From Rhizoclosmatium globosum (taxonomy: Eukaryota > Chytridiomycota > Chytridiomycetes > Chytridiales > Chytriomycetaceae), in assembly GCA_002104985.1 (NCBI GenBank), contig MCGO01000124.1, forward strand, positions 55,457 through 119,456: a stretch of 64,000 bases of DNA, read 5' to 3'. Made by a program: the position numbers and the translations under genes. The notes under the pieces were generated by a model. The model was not told the DNA's origin, made no database searches, and saw nothing but the letters and a program-made list of their open reading frames with translations. Position 1 is the first letter of the stretch. Each line of letters begins with the position of its first letter. This document shows, one piece after another, positions 46,594-58,182 of this stretch.

Positions 46594-48209
46594 ATGAGCG
46601 ACCTCTCTGGAATGGAAAGTGATGGCGTCAAAGGCGGATCGGACGAGCATCGGACACAGCGACGCATGTCCCTCCGAGAGCGCTATGCCCGGCAACAGAC
46701 GTTGAAGGAGTTGGACGCCGCCGCCGCCGCCCACAACGCCGCCTTTTATGCTCCATCGAACCACTTTGCGCACGTGGGTCAGTCTACTTTAAGTAGTAGT
46801 GGTAGTGGTAGTGGGTGGCAGCCAGGCAGAGGCTTCGTGGGTGCTTCCTCCTCCTCCAACTGGTCCACCGCCAAGAAGGTTCGTTCTTCCTCACACACCT
46901 TCCATCTATTCTTCTTCCTTCATTCCTTCCTTCTATCTGGCTTGGTCCAAAGGTGCAAATCAAAACTGATAGGGCAATCACATGCTGCATCAGCCAAATC
47001 ATCGCCACCGCCATCTCAAAACCCTACTTTCATCCCGCAGCTCATTCCGGTTCCTAAAACCACCCCCAAAAAATCTAATGAGTACCTCTAGAGAACGCTC
47101 ATCGCAGTACATTCCTGGCACCGGATCAATGTCTCCATTGGAAACCCGCCGAGTCAATTCGGAGTACTATGGTGTCTCCCCTCTGGCTGGTTCATCAAGC
47201 TTTGAGTTCCCACTCCCTCCCTCATCCTCAGGCGATGAACTCAACCAAGGAATGCGTGGAATGACTTTGAACCGCCCTGGCCCTTCCACTAGCGTCCGCA
47301 ACCAACGTACATACAGTTTGTCCACTATTCAATCGAACCAACCGCAGTACCCCGGTGCCCCAACAAGCCCCACCGGTACAAGCATGCATCATCCTGACAG
47401 TGTACACTCTTCTCAACAAGGCAGCGATCTGAACAGTGCTTATACTTTCCCTCCTCAACAATTTCAGTTCCCACCTCCCGGCGCCGCAGCATACGCTGAG
47501 TCCATTGGCAGCGATGAAAGCATTACATACGAGGGAGTCGGAGAGGCACAGAAAGTGAAACGGAACAAGTCATCAAAGAAGTCGGGTTTGAAAGAGGAGG
47601 TAGCCACCAATATCTTCTTTGGACCACCGACCAAGTTGAACTACAACCGAAGAAAGAGCGAAGGGCCTGTTGAAAAGAAAAAGAGTGCGGATTCAGATGA
47701 GAAGGGGAATGGAGGCTTGTTTGCTAAGTTCCATCGGGTGAGTACTCTACATGCATTTGTAATCAGTATTAACTGGACTTACTCAACCAACTTCATTCCC
47801 AAAACAGAAAAAGAATCGCGCTTCATCTCCATCGTCAATGGACAAGAGCGATACGTCATCCGCGGGAGGAAGTGTGTATCTTCCACCAGAACACCAACAG
47901 CAGCAATACTTTGCTCCAACGGATATTCCAGTTACAGTTCCAGAAGCACTAATTCAGCGTACTTCCGGACAAATGAGCCGTCAACCGGATATTGCTCCTG
48001 TTCATCCACTTCTTGCCGACGCTGTGCCTGTGGCATATAAACCCATCACACCTGGTTTGCGAAGATCCAAGAGCTTCTCTGCTGGGCGACCTTCAACGTC
48101 TGGGGATAAGACTGATGAGGAAGGGGAGGAGGGTGGTCAGTTGGCCAAGTTCAGAGCTCGTAGGGCTGCTGAAAAGGCTAGGCTTGCTGCTGGTCAACAA
48201 AGTCAATAG
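46594..48209 (+). CDS. Disordered protein of unknown function
   Basis: Three exons: 46594 to about 46880, about 47040 to 47740 and about 47806 to 48209. The sequence is Ser, Pro, Gln and Gly rich (GTGSMSPLETRRVNSEYYG, FEFPLPPSSSGDELNQG) with basic Ser-containing patches such as RRKSEGPVEKKKS and LRRSKSFSAGRPST, likely phosphorylation sites, and a charged helix at the end (AKFRARRAAEKARLAAGQQ). No globular domain seen. Probably a signalling or scaffold protein. Intron positions are approximate. Confidence 0.6.
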
Positions 48210-48287
48210 GAGTAGACTCTCATCCTTAATTATCATTATTATAGAGTGCGTGAAGTAAACGGGTTTCTTTATTATTATAATATTGCC

Positions 48288-49069
48288 TTATTTCTTGGCA
48301 GCTGAAGCATCATCAGCTTCATCCCCTGCAGCTCTCTTGACACCTGCAGAAGCAGCAGCATCTACTTGAAGCAAGCCCTTCTCCTCAAGGTATGCAACAA
48401 TCTTGCGTACTCCATCCTCAACACTGACCAAGTCCGTTCGAATGTGAATCTCAGCCTTCTCTGGAGCCTCATATGGACTACTAATTCCAGTAAAGTCTTT
48501 GATCAAGCCCTCTCTTGCCTTCTTGTACAAACCCTTAGGATCCCTCTGTTCAGCAACCTCAATCGGAACATCTGCAAACACTTCAATGAAGGGAATACCC
48601 GCAGCCTCATGCAACGCTCTTGCAGAGTCACGGTCTGCACGGAACGGCGAGATGAAAGACGTGATTGCAATGACAGTTGAGTCTGCAAACAGTTTCGCGA
48701 CTTCCCCGATACGTCGAATGTTTTCCGTGCGGTCTGCGTCCGAGAAACCGAGGTTCTTGTTGAGACCGAAGCGAATGTTGTCGCCGTCGAGTCTGTAGGC
48801 GGCGATCTTGAGGGAGACGAGGTGTTGTTCGAGGGCCGAGGCGAGTGTCGACTTTCCACTGGCGGAGAGTCTGGTGAAGGAATGGTTTTTTAGAAGGTGG
48901 TTTGAGGAAGAGGAGGAGAACAGGAAGGGAAGGCTTACCCTGTGAACCAGAGCGTTAAGCCTTTGCGGCCGAGAAGCGTCTCTCGTTCAGAACGGGTAAA
49001 GTTGCCGTCGTGCCAGGCAATGTTGGTGGACTTGTCGACGTCGGTGGTTGCTTTGATCGTTGCTGTCAT
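48288..49069 (-). CDS. MET14: Adenylylsulfate (APS) kinase
   Basis: Phosphorylates APS to PAPS in sulfate assimilation. The N-terminus [20 protein letters not shown] precedes the P-loop GLSASGKST, whose codons are split by one intron near 48870-48950. Then [88 protein letters not shown]. The C-terminal tail ([14 protein letters not shown]) is an acidic extension. Complete gene with ATG at 49069. Confidence 0.95.
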
Positions 49070-49384
49070 CGCTGGTGCTTGTTTGAACTTGTTTTGGAGG
49101 TGAGTTTTGGGCGTTCGTTGTCCGATGACGACATTGAATTCGCCATTTGAGATAAGAAATGCAGAATGGAGTAGATTTCCTTTACAGTGAAAGAAACGAA
49201 TGGTAAAAAGAATCCACTTTAGAGCAACGATGTTTCCGTGTGCAATGACATTCTTTTACAATTGGCTGGTGTTTGCCACTCAGGATGAAGAATGCAACAG
49301 GAAAGGCATTGAATACACACTCATTAGCAAATAATTCAACTAAAATTGATGAGACTTTGATAATTATTGTGATGAGGAGCAAAA
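49070..49384. other. Intergenic region upstream of APS kinase
   Basis: About 315 bp between the APS kinase start and the 3' side of tRNA-Pro. Should carry the APS kinase promoter; no further feature seen. Confidence 0.4.
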
Positions 49385-49456
49385 GGGCCCAACCGGGAAT
49401 TGAACCCGGGACCACTTCTACCCTAAAGAAGTATCATACTACTAGACCATTGGGCG
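49385..49456 (-). tRNA. tRNA-Pro (anticodon AGG)
   Basis: Minus strand: anticodon stem CTTCT/AGAAG with loop TTAGGGT, T-arm CCGGG-TTCAATT-CCCGG, D-arm GGTC/GATA, acceptor CGCCCAA/TTGGGCC. Six acceptor pairs form, but position 1 faces 72 as C-C, and the outer D-stem pair is also off. A T run follows. No intron. Confidence 0.82.
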
Positions 49457-49649
49457 CACATCTGAAGAAGGGGACAAATATTATATATTGTCTTTTTTAC
49501 TTGCACCTGATGTTTTCACAATTACATTCCCTGCCCATTTCAATGCTGCAGTTAGATTCAAATCTTAATCCCATATTGCAAAACCACACTATCAAGAAGT
49601 AGATGAATAGACAGCGAAAAACTTCTACACAAATCAACACACCATGACC

Positions 49650-51057
49650 ATGAACATATTTCGGTTCCTGGGCGACATGGCGCACCTCGCCTCCATCCTG
49701 ATCCTTCGTACGTCTCTTTTCGTATTACTACTGCAGTTTGGGGTTGCTCATCATATCCTCCGTCTGCAGTCCTGAAAATCAACCAGTCTCGAAGCGCTGC
49801 TGGTAACGAGCACCCCTCTTCCACCCGTCTCTCGCTGATGTCGTATTTATATGTGAAGGTATTTCATTCAAGTCCCAGGCGTTGTATCTGGCTGTCTTTG
49901 TGGCTCGGTACCCAGACTTGTTTTACAAGTTCTTTTCGCTGTACAATACTGTCAGTTTGTGTGATTAAGGGTTTAGAATTTGGCTAATGTGGTTTTTGGG
50001 ACAGGTTATGAAGGTGCGTCAGAGTTAGGCGAGAGGGAGAGGTGTGCGGGGATGGTGTTGACGTGTCAAGTTTGCCGTTTGGCTTACCGAACCGAATGTC
50101 AAGTGTTTCTCAGATGTTATTGGACGCCGTGGGGAAGAGTATGAGCAGCAGCAGCAGATCAGCGGAGGATGATGGAAACGCATCTCTCAATAATCGAACA
50201 CTGTGGGAGCTGCATCGGCCAATGGAGGAAGAACGATTTGAAAGATTTGGGGTTCTATGCCTGGGATAAGAAGGGCATGAGAGCTATGGAGGCCTCATGA
50301 AGTCGGTGAAGGGGGGCTAAAGACCAACTCAAAGATTGAACTAGCATCAAACAACATCCTTCACTTCTGATTCTGCATATCCTCCACATATCTCCTACCT
50401 TCAACCAATCCTTACATTTCCAAATTACTTCTCCCAGCTCTTCTTTTTGGCGTCAAGTGGATGGATTTGTTACGCGATGCAAGTTAAATACAAAGCGACA
50501 TGGGATCCAAAACTGGACACTATGAGAGTTGAATTTTTGTTGGCACCTTGTGCCTTGCTGGCGCTCGTGTTTTGCGATCAATACACACCAACTGAGGTAA
50601 GAGGTGTCTTTTTCTTTTCAGGTAGACAAAACAGAATTAAGTTGAGCATATTTTGTACATCATCTTAGATTTTGTGGACATTCTCGATTCTGTTGGAGAG
50701 TGTCGCTATTATGCCACAGTTGTTCCAGTTGACGCGAACGGGAGAAGCTGAAACCATTACTTCGCATTATTTGTTTGCTTTGGGAGCGTACCGTGGATTG
50801 TATTTGGCGAACTGGGTGTGGAGAGGCTTGGTTGAAGGACACAAGGGTATGTGTAGTCCTATTTAAGAAATACTTGTCTAATCTTGTGATGAATTAGTTG
50901 AATGGGTAGCTGTTATTGCTGGCCTTGTTCAGACTGGATTGTATTGCGACTTTTTCTATGTTTACTTCAACAAGTGAGTTTGATACATTCTCTCTAATTA
51001 TGATACTAATTTCTTGACAGGGTCGTGAAGGGAAAGAAGTTCCAGCTTCCAGCATAA
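49650..51057 (+). CDS. ERD2: ER lumen protein-retaining (KDEL/HDEL) receptor
   Basis: Seven-helix Golgi receptor that returns ER-resident proteins. Exons read [51 protein letters not shown]...[26 protein letters not shown]...[87 protein letters not shown] is a 9-nt microexon (50005-50013) between introns of 54 nt and 424 nt; the second is the longest in the gene. ATG 49644 adds two residues; ATG 49650 matches the family start. Complete at about 210 aa. Confidence 0.94.
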
Positions 51058-51181
51058 GAAGCAGAGGAGGGATACAGTGTTGAATTGTTGTATAAAGAAC
51101 AGAAGTTCTTTTGATTATCTGTTTTCATTTTCCAACCAACCAACCAACCAACAACACCACTTTTCATATTTATTTGAATCG

Positions 51182-54100
51182 ATGGACAAGCGGACCGCGG
51201 CACCAGACGAAGCCGCACCACCGCCGCCGCCAAAGAAGGCCAAGGTGACATCGCCGTTTCCGCTGATGGTCGATGTCGCTGAAGTCGAAGTTGAGCGCTC
51301 GTTCGTTGACGCAGTTGAGTCTTTGTTCGGCCTGGCGCAAAACACTCCGCCAATCTAACCCTGTCAAACCTTCTCAAACCTTCTCAAACTCGCAAAAAGA
51401 ACATCCGCCACGCACTCGCCTCGCCCGAGCCGCACCTCAAACGCGATGCCGACTTCTTCCGCGACGCTCTCGCAGACTTCAAATACCACAGCGCGAAAAT
51501 ACTCGATGTGGATGGCGATCCAGACACCGACGATTGGGACAGGGCGGCTCCTTCGGACACGGAGTTGGACAACAAGGACAAGGACAAGGACAAGGTCGCT
51601 CAAAGCCCGCCTCCCTCAGTCGACTCGGTCAATTCATCAACAGCACGTATTCTTAAGAAACTGGGAAAGAAGATGCCTGAACCGTTGCCAGGAAGGGAAG
51701 GTAGAGAACCTCCACTGTTTACGGATGGCCTGCATTCCACACATCCCCCAAAAACATCAAATCGCGTCTTCTGTGACCTGACGTCTTCAGATAAAGATGC
51801 AGTTATTTTGTCTGCGTGCTGGCTGGCGAAATTAGGTCTGGACTGGGGTTGGCCGGATGGATACAGACTTGTCTCACAACAGACTTTTCCAACTGGAGGA
51901 TCCAGATGGGACGCGTATTTATTTGGGCATCCGAGGTTAGTTTTGAAGAGTTCTATGCCATTTTCAGTTATTGACAGTGTTCATTAGTGGCAAAAAGTAT
52001 CGGTCCCCAAATGAGGTTAGTTTTTCAACCAGCTATAGCACGAGAAACTCTCTCTGCCTCTCTGCATGTCAACGATTCTTATCCATAATCTATAGTTTGT
52101 TCCTCACCTGAAATGGATGGCAGTCGCTGATTTGGAGAGAGCGTGTCTATGCAAATGTTGTGATGGGCGCCTTCTTAAAGATCCATCGGCTCTTCGGTAC
52201 ATAAAATATGGTCCAGAAGAAGAAGTTGATGAGGAGGAGGAGGAGGAGGAGGAAGACGATGAAGACGATGCCGAAGAAGTCAAAGAAGAAGATAAAGTGT
52301 TAGGAGAGTTTGATGCCTCGAGACAACGACTTCAGGAAGAAGACAATGTCCTTGTAAAGACGATTGAGCCCGCTCGTAGCCTTGAACAACAAAATGACGC
52401 CACGAGCGGAGACTTTTTGGATCCCGCAGCATCTGCTTTATTTCCGGACATTGGTTCTTTTGGCAATAGCCTTATATCCCAGAACGAGTTCGAGCTTCCT
52501 CAAACAACAATTAATCCGGCTGACCTATTCTCTGCACCTGTCCCACCTCAGGCTGGATCTTCAGTGACTCCTCAAGTGCAGTCAGTGACACTGGATAATT
52601 GGAATGGGTCAGACTACAACTCTGAAAGTGATGGAGATTATCAGGAGTCTTCTGGCGAAAATAGTGTCGATGTCCTTCCTTCTGACAGTGAAGATAGTGA
52701 GGATCTGAATGATGATGATGAGGATGATTCTGGAAATGAAGCCCCACCATCAGTTGTCCCGCCACCTGCTCGCACAACACTCGAATCTGAAGGCGATGAG
52801 ACTCAAGAAGAAGATGAAATGGAGCGCGAATCATTATTTCCCGACCTGGACGGATACAATCGGTCATTCAAATCATCAAAACCAGATCCAAATCTTCTGC
52901 TCCTCGATCATAATGAACTCACTGCCGCGTATCATCCATGTCGACGCGGAGAAGTCGTTTGGTACCCATCCACTCATCTTAACTTTTATCCTCCACCTCC
53001 CCCTAACTCAACACAATTCACTCAAAAAACACCTTTTTGGCCATGCCTCATACTTGCAACTCCAGCTACAAACTCTCAAACAGTTTCTCTCATTCCATTA
53101 CCCCTCCCAACTGCATCTGAACTCTCATTAGCACTTTCTCCTGTTTCACTACACCAACAATACCCACACCTAGTTCCTCGTGGAACAATTCGTTCCGGTG
53201 AAACTCCCAGCCACTACACTCCACACCCGCCAAACGCCCCCATCTTTGGTCCCCGCATCCTCCCTTTAAAACACATTGTCCCATGGCGTCTCATGGACTC
53301 CGCACCTCCCTACCTCTCCCGAAAATACGTCGCAACCGACAGCCACTGGCAACGTCGCTGGAACCGCGGCGTAATCCAAGCCGTCGGCGTCTCCTCCTCA
53401 TGGGAACCCATCCCGCACCCACCCACATCTCAAGTCTCTGCAATCCCCGGAGCATCATGGCGCGAAACAGAGAGTATCCGGTGGGGCATTGAAATCGTGA
53501 ACGTCGGAGACTTTGTGCATCTTGTCCTTCCGTGCCCGTTTGTCCAGCGTGGAGACTCTGAGCGGGTTAGTGGGAGTAGTAGTGGGATGTCGGGGAGTAA
53601 GCATCGGCTTATGAAAGTGGATCGGATTGTGTATCGGAGTGGGACTGGGGAGACTGTGAAGACTGAGGAGGAAGGGCGTGTGCTTGCTGTTGTTGAAGGA
53701 CGGCGGAGGGTTGGGAAGGTTGTTGTTGAAGGAGCTGTGTATGCGCATCGACGGGGGGTTGGGTGGGTGTGGGTTGGGAGGAAAAGGTGTACGATGAAAC
53801 GGGTTTTGATTGGACGTAGGTTTGGGATGGAGGAAGGTGTTGGGGATCCTGGTGAGAATAAGGAGATGGATGAAGTTGGGGATGGGTATGGGCAGGTTGG
53901 CCTTATTGCTGGGGAAAGTAGGAATGTATGGGAGGGCTGGTGTAGTTTGGAGGATCCTGGAAGGGTTAGTTCGTTTGTGGAAATTGTGAGGGGGTTGGAA
54001 GGGATTGCTGGGGAGGAAAGTGATCCACTCTTAGCTGGTTACGTCAATGACCCGCTGTTAGCCTGTTACGATTTTAATTACGTGGAAAGCTCAAGTGATG

Positions 54101-54195
54101 ATGAGGCAGTCTTGGCTGTTGGTGGCCGACGATTACCACAGCCTGTGGGGCTTTCAGAAGAACTGGAAGATGATGAAGACCTGGACGACGCGTAG
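51182..54195 (+). CDS. Clr2-like transcription-silencing protein (MBD-like N-terminal domain)
   Basis: ATG at 51182. After a basic Pro-rich start and a frame change near 51350-51400 the protein reads KRDADFFRDALADFKYHSA, then the Clr2-type domain: AKLGLDWGWPDGYRLVSQQ, RWDAYLFGHP, SGKKYRSPNE, FVPHLKWMA and a Cys pair motif ACLCKCCDGRL, spread over three exons (introns near 51935-51988 and 52016-52095). The GKKYRS pattern resembles methyl-CpG-binding folds. A Glu/Asp tract follows (52220-52310), then a second conserved part near 52930 (CRRGEVVWYP...FWPCLIL) typical of Clr2 relatives. Clr2 in fission yeast is part of a heterochromatin silencing effector; the same role here is inferred. Confidence 0.75.
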
Positions 54196-54292
54196 AAATT
54201 TGGGTGTGTATAATAAAGCTTGTGGGTAAATATCCCCTCGTTGGTGTTAAAAATCCTTCTAGAAGAATTGTCAGTCCGAAATTTCGAGGAGT

Positions 54293-56686
54293 ATGAGCGA
54301 GGCTGTACAACTTCCGCCCCATTCCGATGGGGCTATCACGATTCCCACAACTGCAATGAGCAAGCAGGGTAAGTGTGGTGCTTCCAGAAAGATCTGACTG
54401 ACTGACACCTATGGACAGATGAACAAGGCCAATTTCTGCTCTTTGATCCTATCGAGCCACAAGAGCAGCAATATCCCTCCTTTAAGAAATCAAGGCAAAG
54501 AACGGGTAACTAGCACTTGCCTTGCTTAGTATAGCGTTAACGGCAGTTTAGATATCATGACGATTCCCCGAGCAACCCTCAACTTAAAGCAGCAGCAACC
54601 ACCCAACCAACGCCTGCCGCGAAATTAATACAACAAACACCGTTCACAAATAACTTGGGATTTTTGAGCTCAACGGGGACGTTTTTTGATCCTGATTCTG
54701 GACACCGCCATCCAACGTACCTTCACTCATCAGGAATGCACGGGCATCACTTTACGCACAATGTATATTCAATTTCTTTGAAATGTATAGCTCTGAAGTA
54801 TTTTACAACAGAGAAAGCCTGTAATCGATCCACCAAAGAAATGCTCGAAAATCAAATGGAAAAGCTGTCAATTTCTCCTACACCAAGCAAGAAAGTAGAA
54901 GTCCTGTCCGAAATGCCAGATTTGGACTTGGGAGAAGGCCATCGCGGATTGCCAAATCAAAGGGCGCGACCCAGTACGGCTCCTGCCCATACTGGTAGAC
55001 TTGCAACTCGGTCCAACTTCTCTGAAGAATTCCATGACAACCTGCCACACCATGTCAATCTACGTCCGCGTTCTGAAAACCCTATGAATATGAGACCTAA
55101 ATCCGCGAACGTGCAAAAGAGCTCATATGGATATACTGGACCAACGAGTCACTATAACTATTAAATCCCTTCATGAACGAAGTAGCTGCTGGTTCTCGCT
55201 TGGATTCTTCGCCAGAGACATACTATCTTTTACGAGCAACTCAACAACCTACGGCCCCGGTCGCTCCAACCATTGTCAAGACTCAAACTGTACGCTACAA
55301 TTTGGATAATTTTGAGATTGAAAAAGTTGCATTGAGACGATTGAGATTCGTGGTGGAAAATAACGAGAGTGATGTTGAACATCTTTCGCTTGTGGATTTG
55401 ATTGAATCTGGGTAAGATATTTAAGTCCAAATCATAACTTTTACTTATCATTTGGGAATTAGCCAAGTTCCTGCCCCCATTATTGGATCATTCTTTGGAC
55501 CTGAATTCGCAACCCCGCATGACTTGCGCGTCTTACTGCTCCAGTCGATTGATAAGTCCAGACGTATTAAAAAACGACGAGAAGGACGAAGAAGTCCCTC
55601 ACCTATACATCCACCACCAGAACATCCAATTCACAACCAGCCTCCGCCGAACAAAGGGCTACCCGCAACCTTCCACCATACACACCCTCACCATATATCA
55701 CCAGCAACACCAATCGACTCATACAGTAACTACACCGCTCAGTCGTATGTACCTCCTGCCCTTCGAAGTGCAACGACGCCTGCCGAAATTCTGACCCGCG
55801 ATCCACATCAAACACCTCTCGGTGACGGCGTTCCTCGACAGCTTGAAGACAAACATGAAGTTCAGTCGTTACTCATGCTCACACACACAACCAGTGAAGC
55901 GGCCGCAAACATTGTTGTCGACACGGAAATCAAAATCGCAGCTAGTCTCAGTACACATAATTCATCAGCTTCGAGTATTCTTGGAAAGAAGAGCACAGCT
56001 ACAACTCGGAGTGGGAGTGCAAGGTCGAAGAGGAGTGGTGCATCAACTACAACGGAGGATGTGAAACGAAGTGCAACTCCATTGCTAGCTGCAGCTTTGT
56101 TGAGCGGAAGAGCTACACCTGTTCCCGTTCCTGCAACTTGCATGCCTCTAGAGCAATGACCCCAACCGCACAAGTGATAGCCTCTGATGCAACCAAAACG
56201 GCTGTTCAAAATATATACGCTACAAGACGGGTCACGACTCCCAACGAAGTGTTAGATATTCTGAGACAAGCGGAAGGACCCAAAACTGTGTTGAAAGGTG
56301 TGATTGGTGAAGGCTGGAAAAGGCCCGGGAGCAGTGAAAGACGAAGACGTGATAAAGATGGACACGTTGTGGATTTAGAAGATATCGTATTGAGAAACAT
56401 GGACTTGAAAAAGCCTTCATCCGAAAGGTCCAGCAAGAGCAGAGGAAGTGGTGGATTAAAATCTGTTCTCTCAAGAGATAAGAGTAGTCGACCATCAAAT
56501 GTCTCCAAGAAAAGTGTGAGATTGGCAGAAGAGCCTTTGGGTGGAGAGCCAGATTATCCATTTGGTGTGTCACTGGACTTTTTACCACCTCCTAAAAATA
56601 ATGTGAATGGAGCGGTGATGGAGAAACACATGCTGCGAATTATCGAGCGAAGGAGGGCGCGATATTTGGTTGCAGGAAATGTTTAA
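54293..56686 (+). CDS. Unknown multi-exon protein with a disordered C-terminus
   Basis: No family recognised. ATG at 54293 (MSEAVQLPPHSDGAITIP); small exons follow, including FLLFDPIEPQEQQYPSF and GFLSSTGTFFDPDSGHRHP, joined by 45-60 nt introns. A conserved-looking core spans 55250-55570: VRYNLDNFEIEKVALRRL, VEHLSLVDLIESG, GSFFGPEFATPHDLRVLLL. The rest is Ser/Pro/Arg rich, with repeated TPxEILxxxP-like motifs (TTPAEILTRDP, TTPNEVLDILRQAEGP). A 1-nt shift near 56140 separates the last 180 codons. Ends RIIERRRARYLVAGNV. Confidence 0.6.
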
Positions 56687-56757
56687 TTTAAGTTAAGGGT
56701 CCTCAAAGTAAAAATGTAATTTGAGTTATTACAAACATTTCTTGGTCGAGGCCAACA

Positions 56758-58134
56758 ATGCCCGCAAAGTACTCTGCTGAGGAACTTCTCGTTCAGCCGT
56801 GGTCAGCCGTAAAATACTATGCCGCGACAGGGAACGAGGGTGAATGCAAAGATTCAGATGCTGTCGTAATAGGTTGAGTCTCCCACCTGTCAAACCAACT
56901 TTCACTGATACATGCACCAGATTACACTCCCCAACCAGATGTCACGAAACCATGTACACCAATGCCGTGCTTCTATGGAAGCTATGGATACTCAACACAA
57001 AGCTGTGTAATTTCTTCGGCTGATGGGCTTCGCCAACTCACATCTCAATACCTTGGCGCAAACAAATCATATGCTCAAATTGATTCCTGGTGGTGGCAGA
57101 ACTGCTCTGGTAGTCTATTCAGAGTTACACATTACGAATTGAATGCGTGTGTGGCGTCCAAAGCTGACGGTGATGGTTCTTTCAGTTACAAACTTGAAAT
57201 CGATTCGTCAGTCCTATGGAATCGACGATATTCAGATCCTTTCTGCAAAAAAGAAATCATTACTGCTTCATTTCGCTATAATTCAACCAACGGTCTGTGT
57301 TTTTGACCCACTGAATTTATGATTAAATCTACTTCACAGGATGTCCTGATACGAAGCTTTGGGAATCATTTTATTCCGTTGATATTCTCACAACTACGAC
57401 GCTTGAAAACTCTTTGAATCTTGGATCAGTAATAGGAGGTATTGTAGCTGGACTTCTTTTAGCATTTGGCACTGGAGTAGCGTGGTATTGGAAGACACGT
57501 GTTGGAGCTTCTCAACCAATGTATAATTCCATAAGAGTTTACATCAATTTAATCGTGATAATAGTGCGCTGCCCGAAGAAACTCCATCTGCAGTGAAGGA
57601 AACGTGGGACCGAGATGCCTCTGAAATCACATTAGGAATTTCAAACGCGAAATCTGACTCTCCTATTGATTCATCCGATGTGAAACAAGACCTGGCGCGT
57701 TGTTTGAATCGATGAACGAAGAGATTCAACTTGCTAGATCTTCAGCTGTGACGATAGTTGATGTGAAGTCAGATAGTCTTCACTACGACACCTCAGCAAC
57801 AGATTACACGGATATTACGGCTATATTCACCGAATTGAAACTTTCGGTGAATCCTAAAGAATGGAGCGTCCTTGAAGTCTCCCGCTGGTTTGATAAACTC
57901 GGGGCTTCGTCGGAATCTTTAGCAATCATCCAAAAAGAAGAAATTGATGGCGCAGCATTGCTTGAACTCTCACCGGAGATGTTATGTAAAGTTTTACAGA
58001 TTGGGACAGTTGGAAAACAGGTCAAACTAAAGGGTGCACTCTTAAAACTGAAGAAATGGACTTCGAGAGGAAGTGGCTTTCTAATTTCTCAGTCATACAA
58101 TGCCGACCCCCCAAGCTACGATGCAGCCCAATAA
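56758..58134 (+). CDS. Single-pass membrane protein with Cys-rich ectodomain and cytosolic SAM domain
   Basis: Extracellular part with several Cys and aromatic residues (KPCTPMPCFYGSYGYSTQ, IDSWWWQNCSG, LNACVASKADG); one transmembrane segment SVIGGIVAGLLLAFGTGVAWYW near 57425-57490; then a disordered acidic stretch and a SAM domain at 57860-58060 (WSVLEVSRWFDKLG, EEIDGAALLELSPEML, LKGALLKLKK). The layout is receptor-like: ectodomain, helix, oligomerising SAM domain. No signal peptide follows the ATG at 56758, so a leader exon may be missing. Frame breaks of one base near 57530 and 57690 must be crossed. Confidence 0.68.
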
Positions 58135-58182
58135 ACTGAAAAATGAAATTTATTTGACCTAGAATAATGTTCAAATGTTTGA

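Noticed and set aside
50042..50269. 75-codon open frame in the long KDEL receptor intron
   Set aside because: No conserved features; an open frame of this size is expected by chance. Kept only as a reason to look at the intron.
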